From positions 1-26,067 of the forward strand of contig JABCPU010000800.1 in the NCBI GenBank assembly GCA_016800925.1: a stretch of 26,067 bases of DNA, given 5' to 3'. Position numbers and translations under genes: made by a program. The DNA is from Suillus spraguei (lineage: Eukaryota > Basidiomycota > Agaricomycetes > Boletales > Suillaceae). Of this stretch, positions 18,845-26,067 are shown piece by piece. Positions within the stretch are counted from its first letter, which is position 1; each line of letters starts with the position of its first letter. Under the pieces are notes generated by a model. The model searched no databases. It was given only the letters and a program-made list of their open reading frames with translations, and was not told the DNA's origin.

Positions 18845-19444
18845 TCATTCTTCGCTTTTCTGCACGGGAATGGTGATACTGCTCGTGGCAGTTGGACATG
18901 AGGAGCGGGTCTGTAGTACGTGGAATTCGTACTTCTGGTCTGGTTTCGGAGCATCAATAGGAGAGGCGATGAAGGGTTCGGAAGACGGGAATGTTGCCAT
19001 CTGGTATAGTGGTTGAAAAGTCGGGGCAATCCCGTTCTTCTTTCGGTCTTCATCCAAATCGATTTCGATTTCATCCGATTTCTCTGTCCGTGAAAGGACA
19101 AGTGTTTCAGCAGCCCAATCTATAATTGGGTTCATTGCTCGTAACCATGGGATTCCAAGGAGGATTTGATCTCTCCTCCCTAGTTTGGTGATGTTGAATT
19201 TTCCATACATGGTTCGGTCATCGATTTTGACCACTAAGAGGCAGTAGTGCGTATTGGTCCTCCTTTTATGAGGGTTCCCATCTGCCGTTGTAACCCGAAA
19301 TGGTTCTTTGAGTTTTCGTCGTGTGATTTGATGGAGTTTCACAAACTCTTCTGAGATGAATGTTCCTGCTGCTCCTGAATCGATAACAGCGTGGTGTCGA
19401 CGGATTTCAAGCGAGTACGCGAGTGGAGGAGTGATAGGACACAA
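18845..19444 (-). CDS. Chromovirus aspartic protease
   Basis: This 199-codon open frame shows a retropepsin fold: active site AVIDSGAAGTFI with catalytic Asp at residue 22, FRVTTADGNPH (flap region), KIDDRTMYGKFNI, and ILLGIPWLRAMNPIIDW, the second conserved signature of Gypsy proteases. It would process the Gag-Pol precursor. The listed start is only the first Met; the frame is really part of the polyprotein. Its C-terminal part runs out of register with the downstream linker near 18850-18900. Confidence 0.9.
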   Translation of the reverse strand: MCPITPPLAYSLEIRRHHAVIDSGAAGTFISEEFVKLHQITRRKLKEPFRVTTADGNPHKRRTNTHYCLLVVKIDDRTMYGKFNITKLGRRDQILLGIPWLRAMNPIIDWAAETLVLSRTEKSDEIEIDLDEDRKKNGIAPTFQPLYQMATFPSSEPFIASPIDAPKPDQKYEFHVLQTRSSCPTATSSITIPVQKSEE

Positions 19445-20335
19445 AGTTCTTTTCTTTCACCTACAGCACGTACAAGTCTTAGTAATACATTGGGAGAAAC
19501 ATACGTCGAATCTTTGTTTCTCCAAGTCAAAAATCCTCAACAATCCGTCTCACGGTTCTTCATCTTCTTCTTCTCCTTTGACTTCGGTTTGTCGGAGTGG
19601 GGTCTTCTTCTTCCTTCAGGACAATTATGAATGCGGTGTCCTGTTTTCCTGCATCCGAAGCATTGTCCTTTCTTCATGCACTCGGATCTCTCCATATCGG
19701 AGATTCGATCTACGACCATTGCGTTGGAATCACGGTTCGGAATATACCGTGCATTCCCGTAGTTCTTCTTCTTCTGTTGTGGAGTATGACGTGTCCTCAT
19801 GGTGTTAAGCCGATGATGGGCGTTGTCAATAGCAATGCATTGCAGCACAACGTCTCTAATATTTCGGAGACATCTCCCGTATTGAAAAGCTTTGTAAGGA
19901 TACCCCAATTAAGGCCGTCTTGGAAGAACTGGATCTTCGTCGCGTTGTCAGTGATCTGAGCCTTGGCTGCAAGTGCCTCAAAGTCAGCGACATAAGTGTG
20001 GAGATCTCCAGTTCCTTGTTGAGATCTCTGAGTCTTGTAAGCGTGGTCCCTTGGTATCCACTGGTTCGAATGCTTCTTTGAAGCTCTTCATAAAATCTGC
20101 CATCGTCCCATAACCAACTTTTTGTCCGAAGTGTCGGTAGATTGGGCGTGTTCGAGGAATTGTTCCTTCCAAGACTTTGGCATTCCTTTCGGTCATAAAG
20201 GATGTTATGTAGATGATCTTCTGCTTGTCGGTGGTTGTAAAGCTTTTCATTGATGTCAAAGTGCAATTGCACGACTGGATAAATTCGCGAGAGTTATCAC
20301 GATCTCCATCAAAACCAATTGGTTGACCGATCTTC
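19445..20335 (-). pseudogene. Chromovirus gag, 5'-truncated and frameshifted
   Basis: The first visible part is MKIGQPIGFDGDRDNSREFI, then the capsid region with MADFMKSFKEAFEPVD, the core of the retrotransposon gag family. After a shift near 20050 the capsid continues as DLHTYVADFEALAAKAQI and FFQDGLNWGILTKLF. After a second shift near 19870 comes CIAIDNAHHRLN and a CCHC knuckle CFGCRKTGHRIHNC (about 19640), followed by a lysine-rich tail. The N-terminus and 5' leader are missing because the deletion that truncated the 5' LTR removed them. Confidence 0.9.
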
Positions 20336-20687
20336 AAAGGTTCGGCCTCAAAGACAAGTCTAAGAGGTTCTATGAGAATAGAGACTAAGACTAAGGAGTG
20401 CTTAGACTTAGAGACGATTCAAGGACGACTTAGGTTGGAGACCTAAGCGAAGGATTGTTCCAGGTAAAACCCAGTAAGATTAAAGTAGTAAATCTACTAC
20501 AAGTACACTGTGCTTAAATAGGCCAATATGTGCGCACAGACCAAGAGAGACGTGAGAACATAAGTGCGTATCCAAAGGAGGAAGGCAACTATAGTACAAA
20601 TGCGTGAGCATATGAGTCAGAGTCATGTTACGTAATATACAAGGTAAATGAGGTAGAAAATGAATAGGGGCACGTACAATTGTAACA
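20336..20687 (-). repeat. Chromovirus 5' LTR, truncated to 352 bp
   Basis: It matches 13538-13890 of the 3' LTR base for base except for two single-base indels (GGATTGTTCC against GGATGTTCC; GCGTGAGC against GCGTTGAGC). The last about 121 bp in LTR sense (U5), the primer-binding site, leader and gag start are absent. The break occurs at CGATC/CGATCTTC, a short shared sequence. Such a copy could not start a normal replication cycle by itself. Confidence 0.9.
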
Positions 20688-20692
20688 ATGTC

Positions 20693-21588
20693 TATAGGAA
20701 ACTCCACTCGTCCAAAGACTGTCTTACTCCTTTTAGCATTGCCAGCGGCATCACTCGCTTACCGCACACTGTACCACTTGCCGCACCATGTTCCACATAC
20801 CAATGTCCTTCCATGTCCTTGCTGCGTCCGCATAGCTCCATTTGGTGCGTAGTTTGTACATGACCATTTATCACTGATTCCACAGCAAGTCTTATTCCAT
20901 GTTGCCTCATGCCACAGCTGCCTTGCACTACATTTATATATGGTGGTTACTGCACCTGAGCACTACTGATTTTGCCTAGAGCATTCCGAGTACATACAAT
21001 TTAGGATATAAGCACCGCATAGCCCACACAATACAGTACCTTATTTTCACCATACTATAGGTCAGGATTAGTGTCTAGCTCTGGATCTACCCAGTAGTGG
21101 ACTTAGTCTTTAAAGTTTCTTTACTGCTTGTTAATCAATTTCGCTCATTCACCGTTACCGCTGGCACACCGCTAGATTCTCAACCCCTATTTTGACTGGA
21201 CTTCACGCTCACTGCTGCTTTACTGCTGAAAGTACTGCAGATTTCTTTACTGTTTCTTTGCACCACTCGCGCTTTACTGCTACTGCTGACATTATCGCTT
21301 GTCATTACTCACTTGACACTACATTTCCAAGCATTGTTTCAACCACGGTAGTACCACTACGTACGACGCTAGTTCTGGCAGCACCTTCGCTAGCTGCGGC
21401 AACTTACCACTGACCACAATGCTACACTCGCACACTGGTTTGACTAGGATTAGACTATACTAACAGGCATCCCCTTTATGGTCGAACACTCTTGTTTGAC
21501 AAGTGAAGCAGACTAGACAGAGCACAAGACTCACATACTAACTTAAGAGGTAGTTTATCTACAGCCCAGGTTAGGTTGTATCTTTACA
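20693..21588 (+). mobile_element. NCG element 6 (A subfamily), right part
   Basis: It continues from 13416 after the chromovirus and its duplication, and ends TTGTATCTTTACA, followed by GCGG (21589-21592). The 4-bp duplication GCGG is perfect. It is an inverse homologue of 543-1488 and 5143-6075. A TATA-like TTTATATATGG lies at about 20931-20941, and the ACTGCT/ACCGCT-rich part at about 21130-21300. Confidence 0.9.
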
Positions 21589-21592
21589 GCGG

Positions 21593-21751
21593 CTGAGGTA
21601 TGCACTTACTGTCATTCATATTTACTTTATATCTGACTATGTAGTAGCGCGGTATACACCGCTTTGACTTAGGTGAATAACAGTCATTCTCTCATCCTTC
21701 CTTTGGATAGCGGCTGAGCATGGTATATGCCGCTTTTACTTAGTTTTGTCA
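21593..21751 (+). mobile_element. Copia 3' LTR, right part
   Basis: It runs from CTGAGGTATGCACTTACTG to ACTTAGTTTTGTCA and matches 2676-2834 of the 5' LTR. This is the outer end of the Copia element. The next five bases are GATGG; no matching duplication was found at the left side, where the LTR start is unclear. Confidence 0.88.
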
Positions 21752-21819
21752 GATGGATATTATTCTGTCTTCAGATAATATATTTTTGCTAGCTGAGGGT
21801 GACTATCACTTGTATTTAA

Positions 21820-22830
21820 TTTACTCCAGGCCCAAAAACATGAGCCTGCATCATAACAAGACCATAACAGTGGTATTTTGCAAATCACAAGCTTATTGGT
21901 CAACTGTCACTCGGAGGTATATATTGAACGGAAGAACAAACAATGTTCCAATATATCTCAATGCTAAACCTGCTTCTTCATTGACAATAAGCTTCAACAA
22001 GACAGTAAATGCAAACCTGTGCCTATTGCATGTCTACTTGTCAGCCGTCACTTGAAGCCCTATGTTACACAGCAGTGCCTACAATAGTCTGAGATATCTT
22101 GAAGTTTATCCTGCTTCTTTATCGAGGACAGGCTTCAGCAAAACCTCAAAAGCAGATACGTGGATATTGCACATTTATTTCTTCATTGTGGCTCGAAGCT
22201 ATATGTGCCACAGTGGCCCTGACAATGATCTAAGGTATCTCAAAGTCATATTGCTTCTTCATCAATGAATAGTTTGAGCAAAACCCTAACACAGCCACAT
22301 GCTTATCACACATCTATTTGTTGGCTGTTGCTTGGATTCATATATTACACAGCAGCGCCAACAATGATCTAAGGTATCTCAAAGTCGATCCTGCCTCCTT
22401 GTTGACAACAGGCTGAAGCAAGATCTTGAACATAGACACATGCATATTGCATGCATATTCGTTGGTTTGTGACTTGGAGCTATATGGTGCATAGTGGCAT
22501 CGCCAATGATCTATGGTATGTTAAAATCACTCCTGCATCCTCATTCATGACAACTTTCAGCAAGAGCTCGAACACAGACATGTGCATATTGTACATCTAT
22601 TTGTTTGTTTGCCCCTTGGGGCCATATGTTATACAGTGGTGCCAATAATGATCTAAGACATTTCAAAGCTGATCCTGCTTCTTCATTGATGCACAGCTTC
22701 AACAAGACCATAAACACAGCCATGTGCTCATGGCATGTTAATTTGTCAGTTATCACTCAGAGCTATACATTACATGGAAGAGCAAAAAATGCTCTAAAAT
22801 GTGGTAGAGTCAATATAATTTCTCAATGAA
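21820..22830. repeat. 141-bp tandem array, about seven decayed units
   Basis: A motif like TCCTGCTTCTTCATTGA recurs at about 21968, 22110, 22250, 22391, 22532 and 22674, spaced 140-142 bp. Each unit also has an AGCTATATGTTACACAGTGG-like part and an AATGATCTAAGGTATCTCAA-like part. The period equals 47 codons, and three ORF pieces read a similar peptide (YMLHSG, NDLRYLK, PASSL, FSKT, ILHIYL). The frame is broken by stops and a few indels. It may be a decayed repeat-protein gene or a non-coding satellite. I do not recognise it. Confidence 0.75.
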
Positions 22831-23289
22831 CAGAGTTGTTGATTTGTCACATATAAGCACTAGTTGTCTGGTGAGGCCATTCATTCAGGAAAATCCAAAA
22901 CTCTAGATTGTGATTTGAGTTCAAATATTTTGCAATGGGGGTGATACTCATAAATGATCAAAATTTCTTTGCATCTTCACAATTCATGCAATCTTTGGCT
23001 CTCATAACCAGGAGTAACAAAAATTACATGTACTGCTGTATCTCAGAGCTTTGGTAGGTATGTTTGTTCCATGGACTGCAAGTTTACAACCATAGCTTCA
23101 TTGTCATAGATTTTAGTTATTCTTCCTACAATAATATGAATATCACGATAACATTAACATTACTATATATAACATTAAGTGTAATTGATGTAACAGAGAT
23201 TCTAGAGTTAGTCAGAGTCAAATGTGGTGAAATGAAGAAACTAGCGCTGGCCTAAGTATAAGTGCAGCGTTAATCCTACTAAAGGTGCG
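22831..23289. other. AT-rich stretch with no recognisable feature
   Basis: The sequence is AT-rich, with no repeat shared with the rest of the window and no credible ORF (the 63-aa frame at 23064-23255 has no family resemblance). It could be host intergenic DNA between the repeat array and the Gypsy remnant. Confidence 0.4.
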
Positions 23290-23744
23290 AGTGAGATGTT
23301 CGACCCAAGAGGACTGCAGATAGAAGCAATTCCTTCTAAGTTAGTGCAAAGGAAACAATGAAGTACTAAATTGGCTGCGAGGATTCTGATTTCCAAGGGG
23401 TGCTCTTGGTGGTAGGCATTGCCGTGTTAAGGATATTAGTACCGGGGTTGGGCGCTGCACTTGCTTTGACTTGGGGTGAAACTCCTCGACCGCGTCAGCA
23501 GCTTTAGAGGATGGTCCCACTTTAGGGCTCAGTAGCATCTCGACGCCATCAAACCGCACGGTCTTTCCCTTGTCCGATTTCCTAGCAGCATATGTGTCAG
23601 CGTTATTAGCATCATACAATTCCTTGCGCCAGACATAAGTCATTAGCGTGCTCTACTTCAGTGTCTGTCCTGTGAACGGCGTTAGTGTGCAAGAATGCAG
23701 AGGGATCGATGTCGAGCACAGCATCACACCCATGCTCAACCCGG
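23290..23744 (-). pseudogene. Gypsy gag remnant, downstream part
   Basis: The minus strand at 23643-23341 encodes ARKSDKGKTVRFDGVEM followed by a Pro/Lys-rich spacer, the region between gag and protease in a common agaricomycete Gypsy lineage. Between 23744 and 23644 the frame DIDPSAFLHTNAVHRTD continues the gag chain, but in a different register from the flank at 24231, so a frameshift lies near the insertion site. Identification is from general resemblance to that lineage. Confidence 0.65.
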
Positions 23745-23749
23745 CAGTA

Positions 23750-24225
23750 TGTTACAGTCGTACATGCCCCTATTCATTCTCTCTTTGTCTCCTTTACTTG
23801 TATATTACATAATGTGACTCTGACTCATATGCTCAAACGCATCTGTACTATAGTTGCCTTCCTTCTTTGGATACGCACTTACATTCTCATGACTCTCTTG
23901 ATCCGTGCGCACATATTGACCTATTTAAGCACATTGTATTATGCTTGTATACTTTACTTTAATCTTACTGGGTTTTACCTGGAACATCCTTCGCTTAGGT
24001 CTCCAACCTAAGTTGTCTTGAATCATCTCTAAGTCTAAGCACTCCTTAGTCTTAGTCTCTATTCTCGTAGAACCTCTTAGACTTGTCTTTGAGGCTGAAC
24101 CCTTGATCGTACTCGGAACGCATTCTTTGTACTTTCACCTGTCCTCTTCTGGACATTGTAGAACTTCCCAGCAGACCGTCCATGTCTTTTCACTGTCGCT
24201 GGTGATGCAACCCCAGTTCGTAACA
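23750..24225 (+). mobile_element. Solo LTR of the chromovirus family, 476 bp
   Basis: Begins TGTTACAGTCGTACATGCC and ends CCCCAGTTCGTAACA, with a perfect 5-bp duplication CAGTA at 23745-23749 and 24226-24230. It is clearly homologous to the LTRs of the chromovirus at 13417-20687, but with many substitutions, so it is an older insertion. It lies in the gag remnant. Confidence 0.93.
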
Positions 24226-24230
24226 CAGTA

Positions 24231-24561
24231 CAGGTTTCCCAATACATAGTGGTAGCTCCCGTAGCGGGGCTTTCGCTCGCCAAGCGGTCAAGGCTTCGTT
24301 GGAAATCAGGACCAAGATGAGGGACCGCATTGCCGTTAGGCAGAACTATGCATCCGTTCCTATTAATGATCTCACCATCACATATGTACGCTTCCTTGAC
24401 CGTGCAATCCAGCATCTTGTGCAGACCACTGCAAAAGTGGCACATCATGGGTGCATACTGCGTGTACTCTCGCTTGATCACAACGGCAGGATTGGCTGGT
24501 TGTGTCTGCGGTTGCGGTGATGCCTGTTTGAGCAGTGGAAGATTTAGCATATGCCGGCGAG
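24231..24561 (-). pseudogene. Gypsy gag remnant with zinc knuckle
   Basis: The minus strand encodes a Pro/Gln-rich region, then CHFCSGLHKMLDC (CX2CX3HX4C, one residue shorter than canonical), then EAYICDGEIINRNGCIVLPNG. The knuckle followed by a V/I-LP-NG segment is characteristic of the same agaricomycete Gypsy gags. Upstream (above 24561) the gag is cut by the L0.77 LTR. The ORF reading into 24225-24077 is read-through into the solo LTR. Confidence 0.75.
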
Positions 24562-25331
24562 TGTTAAGACCATACTCAAGGGTAGAGAGATCCGAAGGGC
24601 TTTGGCCTCAGTTCGTGCACTGTGCCCCTTTCTCGAGTAATGCCCCTTATTTCAGGGAGGAGTTATTTGTCCGAAGACCGGAAGGAGTTGCATGATGGAT
24701 CTGGGTGTCCGAAGGTATTGGATATGATACGTCCGAAGGTTATTCGGAACGTAAGAAGAGGACAGAGATTAAGGCTAGTTTTGGAATGAGTTCCTAACTA
24801 GAAACTAACGGAGGTAAGACTATCCGAAGATAGAGTCGGAGATATAGACTATAGGAATCAATCCTAAGTCTCGGAAGGTGACTTAAAGTGGAAAGTGGCT
24901 TAAGTCCGGAGGAAGCAGAATGAGTAGAATCTAAGATGATATTTGAACTAAGGTTCTATGGAGATCTACAAGTGGTTTATATACTGTAAGTATCTAAGAT
25001 GGATAATCAGCAAGTCCGGGACCGAGGGCTATGTACGAAGTGTAACGGAAGTCTATTAGTTAATGCACAGCGGATCAGTAAGCATGAATCGGAAATGAAC
25101 ACAGGAAACGGATCAGTGACACAGGACGGAAATATAAACAGCTGGAATACCAGAAACAGGAGGAATGACGAAAGGAGATAGACGCAGATATACACAAGGG
25201 AGTTAAGGTGCGAGAAGTGAGCACATTCGGATGGGTGGTCCGGACAGGATCTGTGGACTGGACGGATATGGAATCGATCAGATCTGAATCGGATATGGTT
25301 GGATCTGAGATTAGAAGTATGGTATATGACA
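24562..25331 (-). mobile_element. LTR L0.77 copy b, 770 bp, no matching flanks
   Basis: Starts TGTTAAGACCATACTC and ends AGTATGGTATATGACA; it is the inverse of 11348-13025 without its insertion. The TATA box appears as GTTTATATACTGTAAG (about 24975-24990) on this strand. The flanking 5-mers GCGAG (24557-24561) and CTACT (25332-25336) differ. A GCGAG does occur 13 bp further right, at 25345-25349. The lack of duplication and the change of element strand across it suggest a rearrangement. Confidence 0.88.
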
Positions 25332-25980
25332 CTACTACCAACAAGCGAGTTAGCGTTAATGCCGTGCTAGTCAACGAGTTTAGGTATCATGCCTAGCGCT
25401 AGGGAACAGATGAAGTATTGGGAGCGTTACTGCTCATGAGGTGCTGACAGACGAGTGGTCACAGAGCACTTTGCGCCGCTGCGGGCTATCATGGCCATTA
25501 CCAAGGGGCAGGTCTTGACATGTACATTGGACCAGGGTGCTGATGTCTTGTCATGCTGGCAAGAGTTTGGCGTGCGCTGGGTTCCACACCGCTGAGACCA
25601 GACCAACAAGATCAACATGGAGTCGGCTAACACATCTACCAACAAGATGCTGGGAGTCATTGTGAACCTACCGCTGGACTTTGGAACTGGTGAAATGCTG
25701 TTCCAGGTACAAGTTGTCAAGACCGCTAACTTTGATCTCTTGCTAGGAAGACCATTCTACATGATGACAGCATGTAACACTGAGGACACGCCAAGCGGCG
25801 AGCAGGACCTTACGCTCACTGACCCCAATAATGGCAAGGTCATCTGCATACCCACACAGCCATGGGTAAAGAAATGTCAGGGTTTGCGCTAAGTGCCTGG
25901 CAACATCAACCAAGCAGGATTTTTAAAGATCGATGAGCCGCACATGGCACGGGGAGACTCCCAAACATTTCATTCTTCTT
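25332..25980 (+). pseudogene. Gypsy protease remnant
   Basis: Frame 25617-25892 reads MESANTSTNKMLGVIVNLPL, FQVQVVKTANFDLLLGRPFY, then GEQDLTLTDPNNGK and IPTQPW, which is the retropepsin-like domain of agaricomycete Gypsy elements (N-M-x-S-A-N and LLGRPF signatures). Upstream, about 25480-25616, a frame with LRAIMAITKGQVLTCTLDQG holds the active-site position, but LDQGAD stands where LDPG or DSGA is expected. A stop at about 25594 and further shifts show decay. It lies on the opposite strand from the gag remnant to its left. Confidence 0.75.
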
Positions 25981-26005
25981 CTTCTTTTCGTTTCTCAGAA
26001 ACCAA

Positions 26006-26041
26006 TTACCGCTAAAGTTACCGCTAAAGTTACTGCTACCG
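26006..26041. repeat. TTACCGCTAAAG short tandem repeat at the right edge
   Basis: TTACCGCTAAAG is repeated at 26006 and 26018, followed by the related TTACTGCTACCG. It resembles the ACCGCT-rich half of the NCG elements, so a further, diverged copy may begin here and run off the window. Confidence 0.5.
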
Positions 26042-26067
26042 TATCAAGTTTCCACTGACCGCATACT

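Larger units (their letters stand above)
13417..20687 (-). mobile_element. Ty3/Gypsy chromovirus, 7271 bp
   Basis: This LTR retrotransposon on the minus strand has a perfect 5-bp duplication ATGTC at 13412-13416 and 20688-20692. Order in sense: 5' LTR (truncated), gag, protease, reverse transcriptase, RNase H, integrase with D,D(35)E, chromodomain, an extra ORF with two zinc knuckles, polypurine tract, 3' LTR. RT before integrase places it in Ty3/Gypsy, and the chromodomain makes it a chromovirus. It sits inside NCG element 6, which sits inside the Copia 3' LTR. The LTRs agree except for two single-base indels over about 350 bp, so it is the youngest insertion in the window. The 5' LTR and gag 5' end carry a deletion. 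Confidence 0.95.

Noticed and set aside
11348..25331. Inversion between the two oppositely oriented L0.77 LTRs
   Set aside because: The left copy has a perfect ATGAC duplication and the Copia frame continues across it, so its flanks have not been exchanged with the right copy.
1..26067. CRISPR array, bacterial operon or phage features
   Set aside because: The repeats are LTRs, solo LTRs and a 141-bp tandem array. There are no spaced short palindromic repeats, and the gene content is eukaryotic retroelements.

Overview
The window is repeat-dense DNA from a filamentous fungus, most likely a mushroom-forming basidiomycete (Agaricomycetes). That assignment rests on the retroelements only: a Copia element of basidiomycete style, a chromodomain-bearing Ty3/Gypsy element (chromovirus), and a second Gypsy lineage whose gag and protease fragments look like the common agaricomycete type. 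I see no convincing host gene, rRNA, tRNA or CRISPR array. Family labels used here (NCG elements, L1.36, L0.77) are mine. Coordinates and comparisons were made by eye.

Layout. One old Copia element (plus strand) runs from its 5' LTR (pieces at 504-542, 1489-1511 and 2421-2834) to the end of its 3' LTR at 21751. It is split by nested insertions. A 909-bp and a 946-bp NCG element sit in the 5' LTR (1512-2420, 543-1488). NCG elements cut gag (3026-3954) and integrase (5143-6075). Two inverted 1.36-kb solo LTRs flank the RNase H segment (7990-9345, 9924-11288). A 0.77-kb solo LTR (11348-13025) cuts the last codons of pol and itself carries an NCG element (11681-12584). The 3' LTR (13089-13357 and 21593-21751) is cut by an NCG element (13358-13416 and 20693-21588), which in turn is cut by a complete-looking 7.27-kb chromovirus on the minus strand (13417-20687). 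Nearly every insertion has a target-site duplication, and removing the insertion together with one duplication puts the Copia reading frame back in register at four coding sites.

The chromovirus (read right to left) has a truncated 5' LTR, gag with a CCHC knuckle, protease, reverse transcriptase, RNase H, integrase, chromodomain, and then an uninterrupted 517-codon ORF with two zinc knuckles lying between pol and the polypurine tract. Its LTRs differ over about 350 bp only by two single-base indels, so it is young. Its pol frameshifts are mostly single-base losses in short homopolymers and may be assembly errors.

Right of the Copia element are a decayed 141-bp (47-codon) tandem array (about 21820-22830), an unassigned stretch, a minus-strand Gypsy gag remnant split by a solo LTR of the chromovirus family (23750-24225), a 0.77-kb LTR without matching flanks (24562-25331), and a plus-strand Gypsy protease remnant (25332-25980).

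The best candidates for something undescribed are the NCG elements, whose six insertions all sit on 4-bp duplications built around a central CG (or its TG/CA decay product), and the accessory zinc-knuckle ORF of the chromovirus.
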